A DNA stretch of 64,000 nt from Nothopassalora personata (GCA_033816765.1 CM066291.1:5518001-5582000), one strand, 5' to 3'; positions 1 through 12,464 are shown, counted from the first letter of the stretch. Numbers and translations: made by a program. Notes: generated by a model from the sequence alone, not told the origin.

Positions 1-3000
1 CAGGGTAAATCTAAAACTATCTGCATTCCACCTGTCTCTGAGAAGGTGTCGAAAACGTGCTCCGCCCCTTGGATGATCTCGACCTGAGCTTCTACACCTT
101 GGCTTCGCAAAGCATCGATAGTGGCTTGGCTCTGCTGCCAGGGGATCAGGTCATCAGCCGTTCCGTGGAGAAGGTATGTAGGCGTCTTGTAGTTGCCACG
201 CACAATCTGCGTGTATGGGCTGATGGATGCTATCGCTTCTTCGTCCGGCATCTGCATCTCGAGTACATCCTCGATCGTGCGACCACTGCGTTCGAGCTTC
301 GCTTTCGAGGGTAAGTCGTTGACCAAGACTGGCAATGTCTGCGCACGCCAATTCATGTGCAGCACGAACCGCCAGCGGTGGTCGTCCACGGACATGGCGA
401 GAGCTGCCACGTTGCGATTGACGGTAGGACTGTAGCCGGCAATCTACGTAAGCTTCGGTCAGTATACGTCGAGCTGAGCAGTCCTTGTCTTTGTTCGACT
501 CACCGGAGTGTCATGTACGCCCTCCAACAAGTCGAATTCCGTGGAGCTTGGCTGCTGGGCCACCTGTGGGTAGATGGGAGATCGCCACCAGTCTGAAGAG
601 TAGTCCGTGGGACAGTAGAAAGACAGAATAGCGCTTGGGGGCTGGAAATCGTGCTCGGGCGTCGTGAAGGCGGTCGTGAGGGCTAAGTGACCGCCTGTGG
701 AATAGCCTATGACGACTACTCGTTCCGGGTCAACGGCAAGGCCTCTCGACTGGTCCAGATGGTTGGGTAGTACTTCCCTGACCCATCGCGTCGCTTCGCA
801 AACGTCTGTCATGGGCCCTTGTCGAAGGCTCACCTCCGGACACAGTCTGTAATCGATACTCACGGGCAGGAAGCCCAGTTCCAGAAGCTGTGCAACATGT
901 CTGAGGTTGATGTGGTGTCGGGTATGGAGAACATGTCCGCCGCCATGAATCATTAGAGCTGTACGAAACAAATCAGTAATGGTCCCTCTCGTTGTGTCAG
1001 TCGGACTCACCCACAGGACGACGTTCATTAGCATCGCAGCCTTCCAGAGGCAAGAAGATGTCTGCCATAAGATCGAGATCGCCTTCCTGCTTCCACCGCA
1101 CCGTCTGTCGTTGCGGCTGCGTGCGTCTTGGAGCACGAGTCAGCGAGCTCGCGCTGGACTTGAAGGCTGTTATGACACGTAGTGTGTTCGACTCTTCGGA
1201 TGTCCCGCCCGTCCACTTCACTTCTTCGAAGCCTGCAGTGCGCAAGCTCTTGTCCCAGAAGTTCTCGTCAGCTAGAACGTGCTCACGACCATCCTCGAAG
1301 AGCCACCAGCCGTCCAGAAGGCCAAACACCAGGTCAAACCAGAAGATGTTGCGGGTGAACTCCACGAGGCACACAAATCCGTCCGATTGAAGCATCTGCT
1401 GCATGTGTCGACCTGTTCGCTCAAGGTCCTTAGTTGCGTGAATGCAGTTCGTCGAGAGAATCAAGTCATAGCTTGCCAAGTGCTCCTCGGATGGTCTGCT
1501 CTCGACGTCCAAGGTGATGAATTGCATCTTTCTATTCGAAGCGAACTTCTTCTTCGCGTTGGTGACAAGCCCGCGCGAGAGGTCACTAAAGGTGTATTCG
1601 AAGTCGATGCCTTCCGATTCCAGCAGACTCACGATGTGTTTCGTGGTACCGCCCGTGCCGCCGCCAATCTCCAATATACGAATGGGTCGTTCTGATCGTG
1701 ACTGCGAAAATGTTGACATCAAGTACACGCCAAGGAGTCGCGTGATTGCCTTGTACATGGGGCCATTGGTGTAGACATTCTCGAGGAGGCTCTTGTTCTG
1801 CTTGTTCATGAACAACAACCGCAGTGGGTCAGCTTTGCCCGTCAGACAATCGCCAAGGCGGGAACCAGTCACTGCCAGCAGCCTGTGCTCATCCGAGAAT
1901 TGTGGAAAGGAAGCAAGGACGTCTTTCAAGATCGTCGAGGCTGGCGTCTGGTCGACAGGGATTTGAGATCTGCAAAAGCTACCGCTCTGTCCAACGACAA
2001 GGTTGGCATCCTTCAGGATTCTGTGAAGCTGACAGACCAGGCTTTTGTGCTGAGGCAAATACGACGATATCTGTGGGAGAACTTGGCCGGATACAAGACC
2101 GGACAAATTGCAGCCGAGCTGTGCGAAAGCTTCGACGACATACGCGAGTGTGAGTCGTTTCTGGGTGGGATAGACGTTGGCCCAGAACCCACTGAAGCCT
2201 TCCTGTGCAGCGAACGAGTCGTAAGTCAACTGAATCTCCTTTAATGAGCGGTGAGCACATGATCCGACAGACGACATAGCTTTCATAGGAGCAATTTGCC
2301 TAGATTCGTCTTCTGTCAAGACGCCAGGTGTCGTGGCCGCAGTCTCAAGGTATATGGAGTCAACCTCGCTGGACGAGGTAATAGAACCTTCCTCAGTTGT
2401 TCCTTCGGTCGAATCCCGATCAGCTTCTGGAGGAATTACATTGATATCGATCGATGCAGCGCCTGGGGTCTGCCTCGACAGGTACTCTGCTAACCGACCA
2501 GGAGTGTCAAGCGAGGACCAGTCTTTGGTAGATATGGTGAGGTTGAACTGCGATTGCACCTCTGACTGAACTTCCATCACCATGAGAGAGTCGATGCCAA
2601 GATCATCAAGTGTAGATTCTGGTCGGATTGACGCCACAGGGATATCGGAAATTTTGTGCAAGAGACTGCTGACTTCCGAGAAGAGGTCGAAGCTAGGTAC
2701 CGCAGGCTGTACAACAGATCGTCGTAATTGCGGCCTGGGTGGTGCTGACGGAAGAGCTAAAGACTTGTGCAACCTCGCCGATGGTAGTTGAGCAATTGTC
2801 GTTGGGAGACCTGGCGTTCCGCTTTCTTCGATGTTGGCCTAAGAAGTGGCTCCCTGTGCTACCTGGTTGACGCCTTCAAGCGCCTTACGCAACCCAGCTA
2901 CAGCCACACGGTGGAAGTGTGCGCCTACAGCCACAAATACAACGGATCGTGATACATGATCGAACGCAACGATGTCATAGACCGCCTCTTTGTCTGTTCG

Positions 3001-6000
3001 CGAAGCGGTGACGTAGACTGCAAACTTCGAACCAGGAGCAGCAGCCAGTGCAGGACCGTAAATTAGACGCTCCATCTGGGTGCACACAAAGACCAAATGG
3101 TCCGGCAAGTCGCTTAAAGCGTTGATGTGTAGCCCTGCAATCTGGAAGAAGTTATCGACAAGAACAGGAACACCAAGCTTCGAGTCCGGCAAGCTGTCTT
3201 GATCCTTGGGCAAAGTAATCATACCGCAGGCATCTTGCTCATGACCGTAGACGGACTGTACGCCCTTGTAGTAGGGAGCATAGATGACAGCTCGAGAGAA
3301 CGCCTTGTAGACAGTGTTTCTTTCTTTCAGGACTTCAGCTTCCGGTTGCTTCAGTACTGCTTGTATTCTGTTGAAGCCAACAAGCCGCTCGAATGGCGCC
3401 AGTTCCAGGCCAACATCATCCTCGGAAACTCGCAAGATCAGAGCGCCCTGAGCATGAGAGCGTGTATCCTGACCTCCCGCTGAGCTTTGCACTGCAAAGG
3501 TCCATCTGTCGTGTCTGTCAACATCTCCAACGATCAGGCTGATCTTGCGAGATGCGTCCAGACCAAGAGGCGAGTGGATCTGGAGATTCTGTACTTGTGG
3601 TGCAGGGCCGCCAGTTTGCAGTATGTTGTACGCTTGAAACACTAACGCAGTATATAGTGGAGCAGGGCAGAGGGGTTGACCAAGAACCGCGTGTCCTTCT
3701 GCGAGTGTCTTGAACTCGTCACTGAGCGACTCTATGGTGAATGTTGCGACAGATCCGTTCGTGGTCTGGAAGGTCAACAATTAGTGCTTTTGCTGGATCG
3801 TAGTAACTTCGGAATGGCCAGAGACAGGCGCAGCGGTGACAGTATCCTTCCATTCCAGCCAATGCTTCGTCCCGCGAAATTGATGTCCTGGGAGATTGAG
3901 CGTCGCGTAATCAGATCTCTGACTGTGATGGAACAGCCAAAATTGAACAGCATGATCCTGGCGCCAGAGGTCAGCTATAGCTGTTGAAAGCGAGCTCAGA
4001 GCGCTTCCAGATCCCAGTGGTGTATGAACAACGGTATCTCGCGAGGAGCTGGCCAAAGCACGCCTGACCATTGCTGGAGTTGATGCGCCTGTACTCGCCT
4101 CAAGCCAAGTGCATGGGCCAAGGCGCCGTGAAAGTCTCTCCACAGCATCAACAAAGTACACTGGATCTCTGGTATGCTGGACGATGAGATCAGGAGAAGC
4201 GAGCGCCCAGCTCGATTTCTTCGTGCAGGTTTCCACCGGTATGTTTGGTTTGCGGTAGCGGACATTACTTGCCAGCTCTCGGAGTTGTGGCAGGAGTGGC
4301 TCCGTGAAGATAGAGTGGAAGTCATGCGTGACTGGTAGTCGCTTGCACTTGAACCCCGTGCCCGGCAGCTTGGTCTCCAAAACATCTATCGATGAAGCCC
4401 TGCCGACAACAACGTGACTCTCGCGGCTATTGTAGCAGGCGATCTCCAATCGAGCGTCTTCAGCTTCTACCGAAGAGATGAGTTGTGTGACGTTCTCAGC
4501 AGATACTTCGATCGCAATCATGTCGCCAGAGATAGGCCCCCACAGTTCTCTGATGAGGCGTGCACGACCGCAGACGAGAGCAAAGCCATCTTCGAGGCTA
4601 ATGGCACCACCAACAGTGAGCGCTGTCAGCTGGCCAAAGCTATGCCCAACAACAGCATCCACTTTGAGAGCACAGTCCAGCCATGCCTTGGCAGAGGAGT
4701 ACTGCAGGGCAGACAGCATGCTGTGCAGGTGCACAATATATTTGACCGGCTCCGTCTGAAATATCCCAGGGAACAGGCTCGTGTGACCTAATGCACGCAC
4801 AATATAATCGCAGTGTTGTAGATGCGACTGCAAAAGCAAGCAAGAGTTAAACAAGTCTCGATCCAGACCAACAAAGCTCTTGACCTGTCCGCCGAAGCAC
4901 AAGACGATGGGATTCGGCTTACAAGCCTGAATCGGAGCGTCAAGAGCTTTAGAAAGTGCCGACTCAATGTCGCCTGATGCTGGTAGAGTGGCCACCATAG
5001 AATGAGACAACGCACGATTCTGAGAGCTGCGCAAGGCGTGCGCAAGGCTTGCGGTGAGGAAGGGTTGAGCTTGATCTTGGTGCTGACGGACAATGTTCTT
5101 GATAGCTTGGCAATTTGCCTGTAGGGCATCGATGCCATCTCCAGAAATGAGTGCTGGGTACGAAGCACCTTGAGGAACGCTTCGCAGCTTCGAAGGGTCA
5201 CGAGCTGGTGCTTGGCCCACAATCATGGCTGCATTGCTGCCGGCTGCACCATAGTTGTTGATGCAGGCTATCTTTCGATTTGCAGTCCATGGAAGAGTGC
5301 TGGTAGGTATGTTAACTTGTGCTGAGATGCCGTTGGCGAGCTTTGGATTGATCTTGGAGAAGTTCGCCTGTGGTGGGATCTTGGAATGCTGAAGCATCAG
5401 ACAGACCTTGAGGAGGGAAGCTACACCAGCAGCGCCTTCCAGATGACCGATACTGCCCTTGACGGAAGCCATGGACAGCGGCGCCTGACGAGCATCTGAC
5501 GGCCTCGCAAAGACTGATGTAATGCTTTCGAACTCAATGGGGTCTCCGACCGGAGTGCCGGTACCATGCGCTTCGACGTAAGACACCTCCGACGCATCGA
5601 AACCACTCTTGGAAACGACTTTCTGATACAGCTCAGCCTGCGAGCCTCCGTGAGGTACAGTAATGCCAGTGCAATTTCTGTTTTGATTGACACCGGTGCT
5701 TGCGATGACACAGCGAATGTCATCCCCATCGGCCAAAGCGTCTTTGAGACTCTTCAACACCACAAGGCCGACTCCCTCGCCACGGCAGTAGCCATCTGCA
5801 CTGGCATCAAATGGCTTGCATGGGCCTGTCTGGCTCAAGAACGAAGCAGCATCCAAGTTCTGGTAGAAGTTTGGGGAAGTATACAAGGAGACGCCTCCAG
5901 CGAGTGCTTGACTACACTCTCCCGAGGCGATAGCTTTGCATGCAGCGTCTATAGCAACTGCAGACGAGGAGCAAGCGGTGTCATAGACGATTGATGGCCC

Positions 6001-7644
6001 TGTCCAGTCAAAGTAATGGCTGATGCGACCAGCAAGGAAGGCTTTGAGCGTTCCCAGCGTTGAATAAGCAGTCGGTTTGTGCGACGCTACATTGTCATTG
6101 TAGTCATTTGAGCAAGCTCCGATATAGACGCCAACATCTCGGGCTCGCTCATCTGCTGAAGGACCAAAGTGACCAGCGGACTCCATAGCAGTATACGCAA
6201 CTTGGAGAAGAAGCCGTTGTTGAGGGTCCATAGAAGCAGCTTCTCTGCTCGACTTCTTGAAAAACTGGTGATCGAAAGCGTTGATATCTTTCAAGAAGTT
6301 CCCCCAGAAGCTAGCGCCACCGTTCGACCTTCGAAGTTCGGAGATGTCAAATCTGTCAGCAGGTATACGCTCGTGCATCGACTTCCCAGATTCGAGCAGA
6401 TCCCAGAATTGGTCGAGGGTGTCTGCACCCGGGAAACGACAGGCGAGTCCGACAACAGCAACAGCATGCTCGAGATACTGCAAGGCCGGCCCCATAGCGG
6501 ACGCGATGGTTGAAGGCAATGTCGACTCTCGCTTGAGTATACGTTGAGCTGAGACTTTGAAGCTGGACTTGATGAACGACGGCACGTACTCGACAGTACC
6601 GAACGAGACTATGGCGGCGGAATTGCTTGACGGGACCGCCACGGATCCTGCAGTCTTTGATATGGTACTGTGCCAGCCGGATTGCTTGCAAAGAATATCT
6701 TCGACGATGCAGTCTATAGCATTGGCGTGGTTCAAGATGTTGCCCGTACTGTTCGAACGAACCGGAGCAAGAAGTCCTTGGTTTTGGCACTGTATCCAGC
6801 AGCGAGTAGAGCGCTCCGGACCTGAGCAAGAATGTGCTCATTCCTCGGGCTATGGTAGCTGCCTGCCAACGCGAGCAACTTGACAGACATGCCACGGTCG
6901 GCGAGGGATGTCATGATAGCAGCCATATCAGAGTCGTTGGCAGTGACTGTCACAGAAGACACATCAGAGACCACAGAGATGTACGCCTGATATGCTGTCA
7001 GTATCTGAATGATATTTCAAATCCAGCTCACTTACATTGGCGTATCCTGCCAAAGTGCTCTCAACTTGCTTGCGGTCGTCCTTGCTCGACCATCGAACAA
7101 TAGCGGACACTACGCGCTGCCCATTCTTGATCATCTCGCTATCAACGTAGGCACCAATGCACATGGCTAATCTGATGGCAGCAGAGCTACAATCGCCGAA
7201 GTCTTTCTCTGACTTCATAGATGCGACAGCGTAGGCACTAAGCAGGCCGGCACAGAAGCCTTGAACGCCACCCTGGGCAACGTTCTGCATGATCGAGGCG
7301 TGTGTTGTGTCCGAGAATTGTTGTAGATACTGGCGGTACTGGACCAGATGCATGATCACAGTAAGTGGCATAGTGATTTGGTTGACAGTAGTGTCGGCCT
7401 TCTCGTGATCATCGCCGTCCTGCAGCCAAAAGCGGAGGGCGGCTGCATTGGCGGCGCCTGGTAAGGCTCGCAAGCGCTCGTCCTGCTGGACAAGGACATT
7501 CCAGAAGGCGGGCAAGTCCTCGATGCCATTGAGCATGTCAAGAAGAGCTGGGTCATGTTGCAAGGCATGACGCAGATGCTGCATTGTGGCAGAGTTTGGG
7601 CATGGCTCCTGAGGCCCGAATGTTAACATGCAAGGTTGGTCCAT
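1..7644 (-). CDS. Non-reducing polyketide synthase SAT-KS-AT-PT-ACP-CMeT-esterase, 3' end cut by window, frame interrupted
   Basis: Builds a C-methylated aromatic polyketide from acetyl and malonyl units; the domain order is that of the AusA/5-methylorsellinate class. Start is the ATG at 7644, just before the SAT motif LTFGPQ. SAT has GFCAGL and GSYHSPRN. KS has DTACSSS, EAHGTGTPVGDP and KGSIGHLEGA; AT has GHSFGQ and a later HDFHS; PT has GHAVLGQPLCP and DNFFQ; ACP has GIDSLMV; CMeT has LEIGGGTGGTT; the terminal alpha/beta hydrolase has HGGG, GYSTGG, a DD and AEHVFD. Introns are 6987-7035, 959-1010 and 444-503. Estimated length is about 2,490 residues plus the missing end. Oddities: an apparent one-base loss near 6760 in SAT, an in-frame TAA at 3781-3783 before PT and an in-frame TAG at 2839-2841 before ACP. 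It may be a pseudogene, a sequencing-error case, or use poor short introns. The class is certain; the exact product is not. Confidence 0.9.
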
Positions 7645-8091
7645 TGTTGATCGAGTTGTGCCGTTGAAGGTGTGCACGATTGTTGAAGTTGGTAGATTTT
7701 CCGCTGGTCAAAGGCTCCCTTGGTGATGGCACTTCGCCAAAGTCTATACCACAACCCTTCGCTTCAGTGGTGAAGATCATGCTGCAGGCTGTAGGGCTGA
7801 ATCTGGCCCGACTATGTTGTGCTCGGGTCCACCAAGCCAAGGGTGCCAGCTGAGGAATCGACATGGTTGACGACATCAGCTATGTTTTGTGATACCATTC
7901 AAGCCCAGCGGACCCGCGACGAAGACATTACCGGCCGGCCGGCGAACTGAGAGCCCGGTACAGACATTTGCAGGTTCGTCGATGGAACAGTTTGGCATGA
8001 AGCAATTGTGAATGTTCTCCAGTCCGCATCAATTTGATTGTGGAAGAGTCCCCGTTGCTCGTCGGCTCAACTCATCCAACACGAAATCAAC
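7645..8091. promoter_or_regulatory. Divergent promoter region between the PKS and the reductase remnant
   Basis: This 447-bp gap separates two head-to-head genes of the presumed polyketide locus, so it probably held both promoters. It contains a 12-bp perfect palindrome, CCGGCCGGCCGG, at 7931-7942. Zn2Cys6 regulators of fungal clusters bind CGG/CCG-type sites, so this is a candidate operator. No TATA box or other site can be assigned with confidence. The regulatory role is inferred from position and the palindrome only. Confidence 0.4.
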
Positions 8092-8584
8092 ATGGGCGAT
8101 ATCGCGATACCAAGTGACTTCCGTCGCCCGTTCGTTGATCTCCATGACGAGGGCTGTCCATTCCGCAGCATCTTGGATCTCGTCGACTTCAATGCTGAGC
8201 ACAACCCAGGCCACACCTTTGCCATACAGCTGCTCATCAAGGATGTTGACACTGGATCAGCACGCCAACTCAGAATCAGCTTTCAGCACCTGCAGTCGAC
8301 CATCTCAGCATGCAGCGAGCATCTTCAACAGACTGTCCTGCGAGCGACTTCAGATGATCCGGCATGCCGAAGCCCATCTACCACACAAAGCGATACCTTC
8401 TTGCCTTTACCACGTGCCATGGCTGTCCTGGATTCCCGTCGACCAAGCGGCAGAGGTGGCCTGCGACATCCTCCTGGACTCGACATCGACGAGGCTGGTC
8501 TTTCACGTAGAGTCTCCATTGCGTCAGTCGTGGGCAGATGTGTTGTCCATCCTCCGCCGACGGCTTGGTCTTGAAGATTGCTAG
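8092..8584 (+). pseudogene. Remnant of an NRPS-like carboxylate reductase (A-T-R), middle deleted
   Basis: From the ATG at 8092 the first frame reads like the start of the adenylation domain of A-T-R aryl-acid reductases, with VDFNAEHNPGHTFAIQ and a following ISFQHL segment. Near 8335-8345 similarity moves to another frame, which carries the last part of a thioester-reductase domain: LSWIPVDQAAEV, then VFHVESPLRQSW and a terminal LGLED before the stop at 8584. An intact enzyme has roughly 1,000 residues; only about 160 codons remain, so the AMP-binding core, carrier site and most of the NADPH domain are gone. It lies head to head with the PKS. Family knowledge: such reductases turn methylated orsellinic acids made by a neighbouring NR-PKS into aldehydes. 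Alternative: two unrelated fragments joined by rearrangement. Confidence 0.72.
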
Positions 8585-9910
8585 CATTGCGCAATGTACG
8601 ACCAGTGGCTGGCTGTCATTAAGCTTAGGGTAGCTGCATCAAATATTGATAGTAGTTGGCTGGACGATACTGAATTTTGATTAGACTGTCTGTCTGCCCC
8701 GCCCCGCACCTTTTGAAAGTCAACTATTCAGGCGACCGGGCCGGGCTCAGCGTGTCAGGATGATGATACGAAGCTCGACTGGAAGTTTGAGGAGACTGGG
8801 TGTGTTTGCGACGTCGGTGCTGGATGCGCTGTCAGGAGATTGTGGCGTCATGTGGAAGTTCTAGCGCTTGTGCTGGTCGGTGTGGTAAAGTTTGGTGATC
8901 ACTTGACGCGGAGTTCTGTACAAGTTTTGGCGAAGCGCCTTTCAGGACCAGCGGAGCCCATTTGGCATGTGACAGCGAATTAGCGAAGGACGTGAACTTG
9001 AGTCGGAAGGAATCTTCAGAAGATGAGTTATAACGTTTGGACTCCGAACGTGTTCTGTGTGACACGTCTGCATTTCCCAGCCATTTTGACCAATATTAAG
9101 AATTATCTATATGCTGCTACTTTGTTGTGAACGTTAGAATGCCTACGCGGGAGCTGCAAAGTTGGTGCCCACGCAGGAGCGTTGTGTACGTTCGGTATAC
9201 TCGCTCAGTTTATGTGTGCGCACGGAGCACCGACGAGCTTAGAAGCTCACATGCAATACCACAAGTCATTCCCTCATCCTCGCGACGCAACCTGACCCTC
9301 GTCCATTCACTCGCATCAAAGCGTGTTCGAGATCGCGTGGGGTTCCGAGTCACAACGAACTTGTGACTGCTTGCTCCCACCCCTTAGATGTGACTCTCCC
9401 CACGGGTCTCGTCGCGAGCGGTACATGTGACTCAAGAGATGGATTGCAAGGTGTTCAGTATCATGTGTCAGAGATCAAGTGTGGTCTTCAGCAGCTTCGA
9501 GTCGGAGGGTGGCGGTGGTGGCAGGTGAGAAGGAAGGAAGGAAGAGTGGCTTTCTCCTGAGGCAAAACTTTGAAGACGCTAGTGGAACATGTGTCGAGTG
9601 CTTACGTCACTCCTTTGAATGGAAAGTACATGTATTGGTCATTCACTGGCCGGAATGCTTCCACGAAAAGAGCGGTACGGCCACTGTTGAAGCAGGGGCG
9701 TCTTGTCTGTAGGTGTTGAAGCATAGTGAAGTGGCGTGAATGTGCTCAGCTCAGGAATGGGATCATCGTGCGCACCGCCTTGAGATGATCCCCAAGCTAG
9801 GGGTTCGACATTGAGTTTCGGTAGCTGTACGTATGAAGAGGTTGAAGTCTTCGTCCTGTCGCACTCGTGGTATCTGCAATCTCTACACACAATCAGCAGA
9901 ATCGCCATCA
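8585..9910. other. Intergenic, no supported gene
   Basis: About 1.3 kb between the reductase remnant and ECT1. Several short open frames exist on both strands, but none shows a recognisable motif, a consistent exon structure or protein-like composition. The right part must include the ECT1 3' untranslated region. Confidence 0.6.
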
Positions 9911-11273
9911 TCAAGCTTCATTCAATCGTCTCTGCTTCTCCGCCTCCGCCTCCCGCTCGAGGAGCTCACGCTCATGATGCGCCTCCTCGCCCACAGCTTT
10001 CTGTCCTTTCTTCTTCTGCCGCGCCTCATATTCATCTCTCCTATCCATAATCCTCTGCACAATCTGCGCAGCGTTGCTATCTTGGAAGTCGTGCTCAGGC
10101 GTCTCCTTGAAGATGCCCATTGCCTTTGCATCAGCATACGGGTCGAGCGACGTCGGCATGAACGCTGTACGGCCGTGGTAGACTGCATCTGGGGTTCGGC
10201 CGAATGGTAACGATTCGAGATAGGCCTTCGAGGGTGTGTATGGTGCTCCAAAGATGACGCTGTGGATATACGTGCACTGCACCACGCAGAGACCGCGTTC
10301 GAAGATGTTCATGATTGGGTAGTTGACGCCTCGGTATTGGTTGATGACCTTGTCATCGTGCACGCCGGCCACGATGAAGGCGTCAGGCTCAAGTTTGGCG
10401 ACGGTTTCGAGGAAGGCGATGTGGCCGGAGGAGAAGAGGTCGAAGCCGCCGTCGACGTAGATCAAACGTTGCTCGGGTCTCGGCTTGGTGCCAGCTACCA
10501 AGGACGTGAAGTCGTGTCCGCTTGTCTGCCCAGGATCTCCGTTGTAGCTGTAGACCTCTACGAACGGGTCGATACCGTTCGGCGCAGCCGCATATTCCTG
10601 TATCCGCTTGTGCATCTCTTTCCCGCCCTCTGCTCCGCCGGCTTTCCCGCTGGTATCTTCCCTTCCTTCGAAGCAGTCCACCAAGCTGTTGATGAAGTGG
10701 TGTTTCGTGCACGCCAACATCCTGCCAACCAAGTCTGTGGTACTGATACCTGGTGTGCGAGGCACAATCTTCATCCTTCCTGCCTTCTTCACGAAGCGGT
10801 AGCAGTCTTCTCCACTCGCATCGCTCGTGATGTCGTCTCCATGGGTGACGTAGCGACAACCATAGTGGCTGATCCAAGGTATGCTCGTCACGTACGGGGC
10901 ATGTGGCACGCAGAGGGTGGAAAAGCGACAAGCATTCACGGCAGCCAGTCTTTCGGCCAAGTTCATCACCGTCGGTCCTTTGTTGGCGGCAATGTCCTCA
11001 TCGTTGTGGAGTCCCACCAGCAGTTCGTTGCCAAAGCGTCTTGACTGGAGCATGACGCCCGCATGGCCTATGGTGCATTGTCTCAGCCGTTGCTACCTCT
11101 GCGTGCGGAGGGACGTGTCCAAGAAGTGGAGCTGTACCGTGGTGGAAGAAGTCGAAGCAGCCGTCGATCCATAGCCTGTCTTCGCGTATCGGCACATCTT
11201 CCTGAGGGTCGACAGGCCATTGACCAGCCTCGGGAATGATGCAGCCAACGTCGGGATCAGTACGAGGTGCCAT
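9911..11273 (-). CDS. ECT1: CTP:phosphoethanolamine cytidylyltransferase
   Basis: Makes CDP-ethanolamine from CTP and phosphoethanolamine, the rate-controlling step of the Kennedy route to phosphatidylethanolamine. Exons are 11138-11273 and 9911-11067; the 70-nt intron 11068-11137 splits the first HxGH site, and splicing restores DGCFDFFHHGHAGVM. The spliced protein is 430 residues. There are two cytidylyltransferase folds: the N-terminal one with HHGH and the downstream ISTTDLVGRML signature, and a C-terminal one starting IYVDGGFDLFSSGH. The tail is rich in charged residues (KKKGQKAVGEEAHH), probably a short coiled coil. The ATG at 11273 (ACCATGG context) begins the protein; an upstream in-frame ATG would add about 24 residues not expected in the family. 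It is divergent from GET1, with only about 200 bp between the starts. Confidence 0.93.
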
Positions 11274-11480
11274 GGTGGGAAGTGCTGTATCATGCTCTCG
11301 GAGGTCTTCCTCGAGACCCCGCGAGATCGACACAGGCATCTCCCCCAGAATGATGACATGGCCAGCTTGGAAATGTGACATGCAGCAACCTGAATACAGT
11401 ACTCTCCTTAACAGCAACCCTCTAATACCCAGTGGCGGAAACAACCACATACCACGCCACAGCCAAACCATACCGCGACC

Positions 11481-12231
11481 ATGGTCTCGGTCGTGGCAGT
11501 CGTCTTCCTCGTGCAACTGGCACTCAATCTGATCAGTTCCTTTGGCGCACAAGCAGTCAACGACATAGTACATCCCAACCACACTCAATCACACTCTCAC
11601 AATATCTAACATCCCCAGGCATGGTGGTTCTTCACCAAACTCCCCAACTCCCCCGCCCGCCAAACCACCTCAACCAAAACCCTCCGCGACGAAGTCGTCC
11701 GCCTCAACCGCGAAATGACCGCAACCTCGGCCCAAGATAACTTCGCCAAATGGGCCCGTCTCCGCCGAGACCACGACAAGGCAAAAGAAAAGTACGACAA
11801 GCAAGGTAAGATCACACCGACCCCTGCCCCTCATCCACTCACGTACTAACGCACCTCTCCCTCTAGCACAGTCCTCCCAATCCCTCCGCTCCACCTTCGA
11901 CTCCATCGTCTCCAAACTCCGCTGGGTCGGGACCCAAGGTGTAAACTTCCTCCTCAATACCTACTACGCCAAGCAGCCCATGTTTTGGCTCCCGCAGGGT
12001 TGGGTTCCCTACCATGCTGAATGGGTCTTGTCGCTGCCGAGGGCGCCTCTGGGGAGCATAAGTGTCAATGTTTGGGCTATTGCGTGTGGGAGCGTGATTG
12101 CGATGGTGAGTCAGGGGATCGTGGCGCTTTGGGCGCTGAGGAGCGGGGAAGTGAAGGATGGGGTGGACAAGGGGGAGAAGATACGGATGGAGGGATTAAA
12201 GGTGGGAGGGGAGGGGAAGAAAGAGCTCTGA
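11481..12231 (+). CDS. GET1: Get1/WRB-like receptor subunit for tail-anchored protein insertion
   Basis: ER membrane protein that with Get2 receives Get3 carrying tail-anchored proteins. Exons are 11481-11567, 11619-11805 and 11867-12231, giving 212 residues; the introns are 51 and 61 nt, both with CTAAC-type branch points. An N-terminal membrane segment (VVAVVFLVQLALNLISSF) is followed by WWFFTKLPNSPA, a charged coiled coil with EVVRLNREM and FAKWARLRRDHDKA that fits the Get3-binding loop, and a final hydrophobic stretch (VNVWAIACGSVIAMV). The C-terminal tail is basic. The start was chosen because the hydrophobic segment begins immediately after it, as in other fungal Get1 proteins. It is transcribed away from ECT1. 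Confidence 0.92.
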
Positions 12232-12464
12232 GATGTGGGTGGGAAGAGTTTGAGGGAAGTTATGGCAAGAGGACTTCCAAAAGCGAGGCGTATGGCGTCT
12301 GAGCGTGAGTAAGGATACCCTGATGCAGTGATTGCGGCACTAGCTACTGTTGCTCCCAGTAAGGACATACTGTACAGCTCGCCTTCGCGGTTCCCGCCAC
12401 TCCCTCAATCCGAGCTGCTGCACACCACGCAGACTTGATCCACACTACGGGTACTGGCCGATAG

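Noticed and set aside
10262..11044. 260-codon plus-strand frame antisense to ECT1
   Set aside because: Composition shadow of a high-GC coding sequence; no motif, and the ECT1 exon on the other strand is certain.
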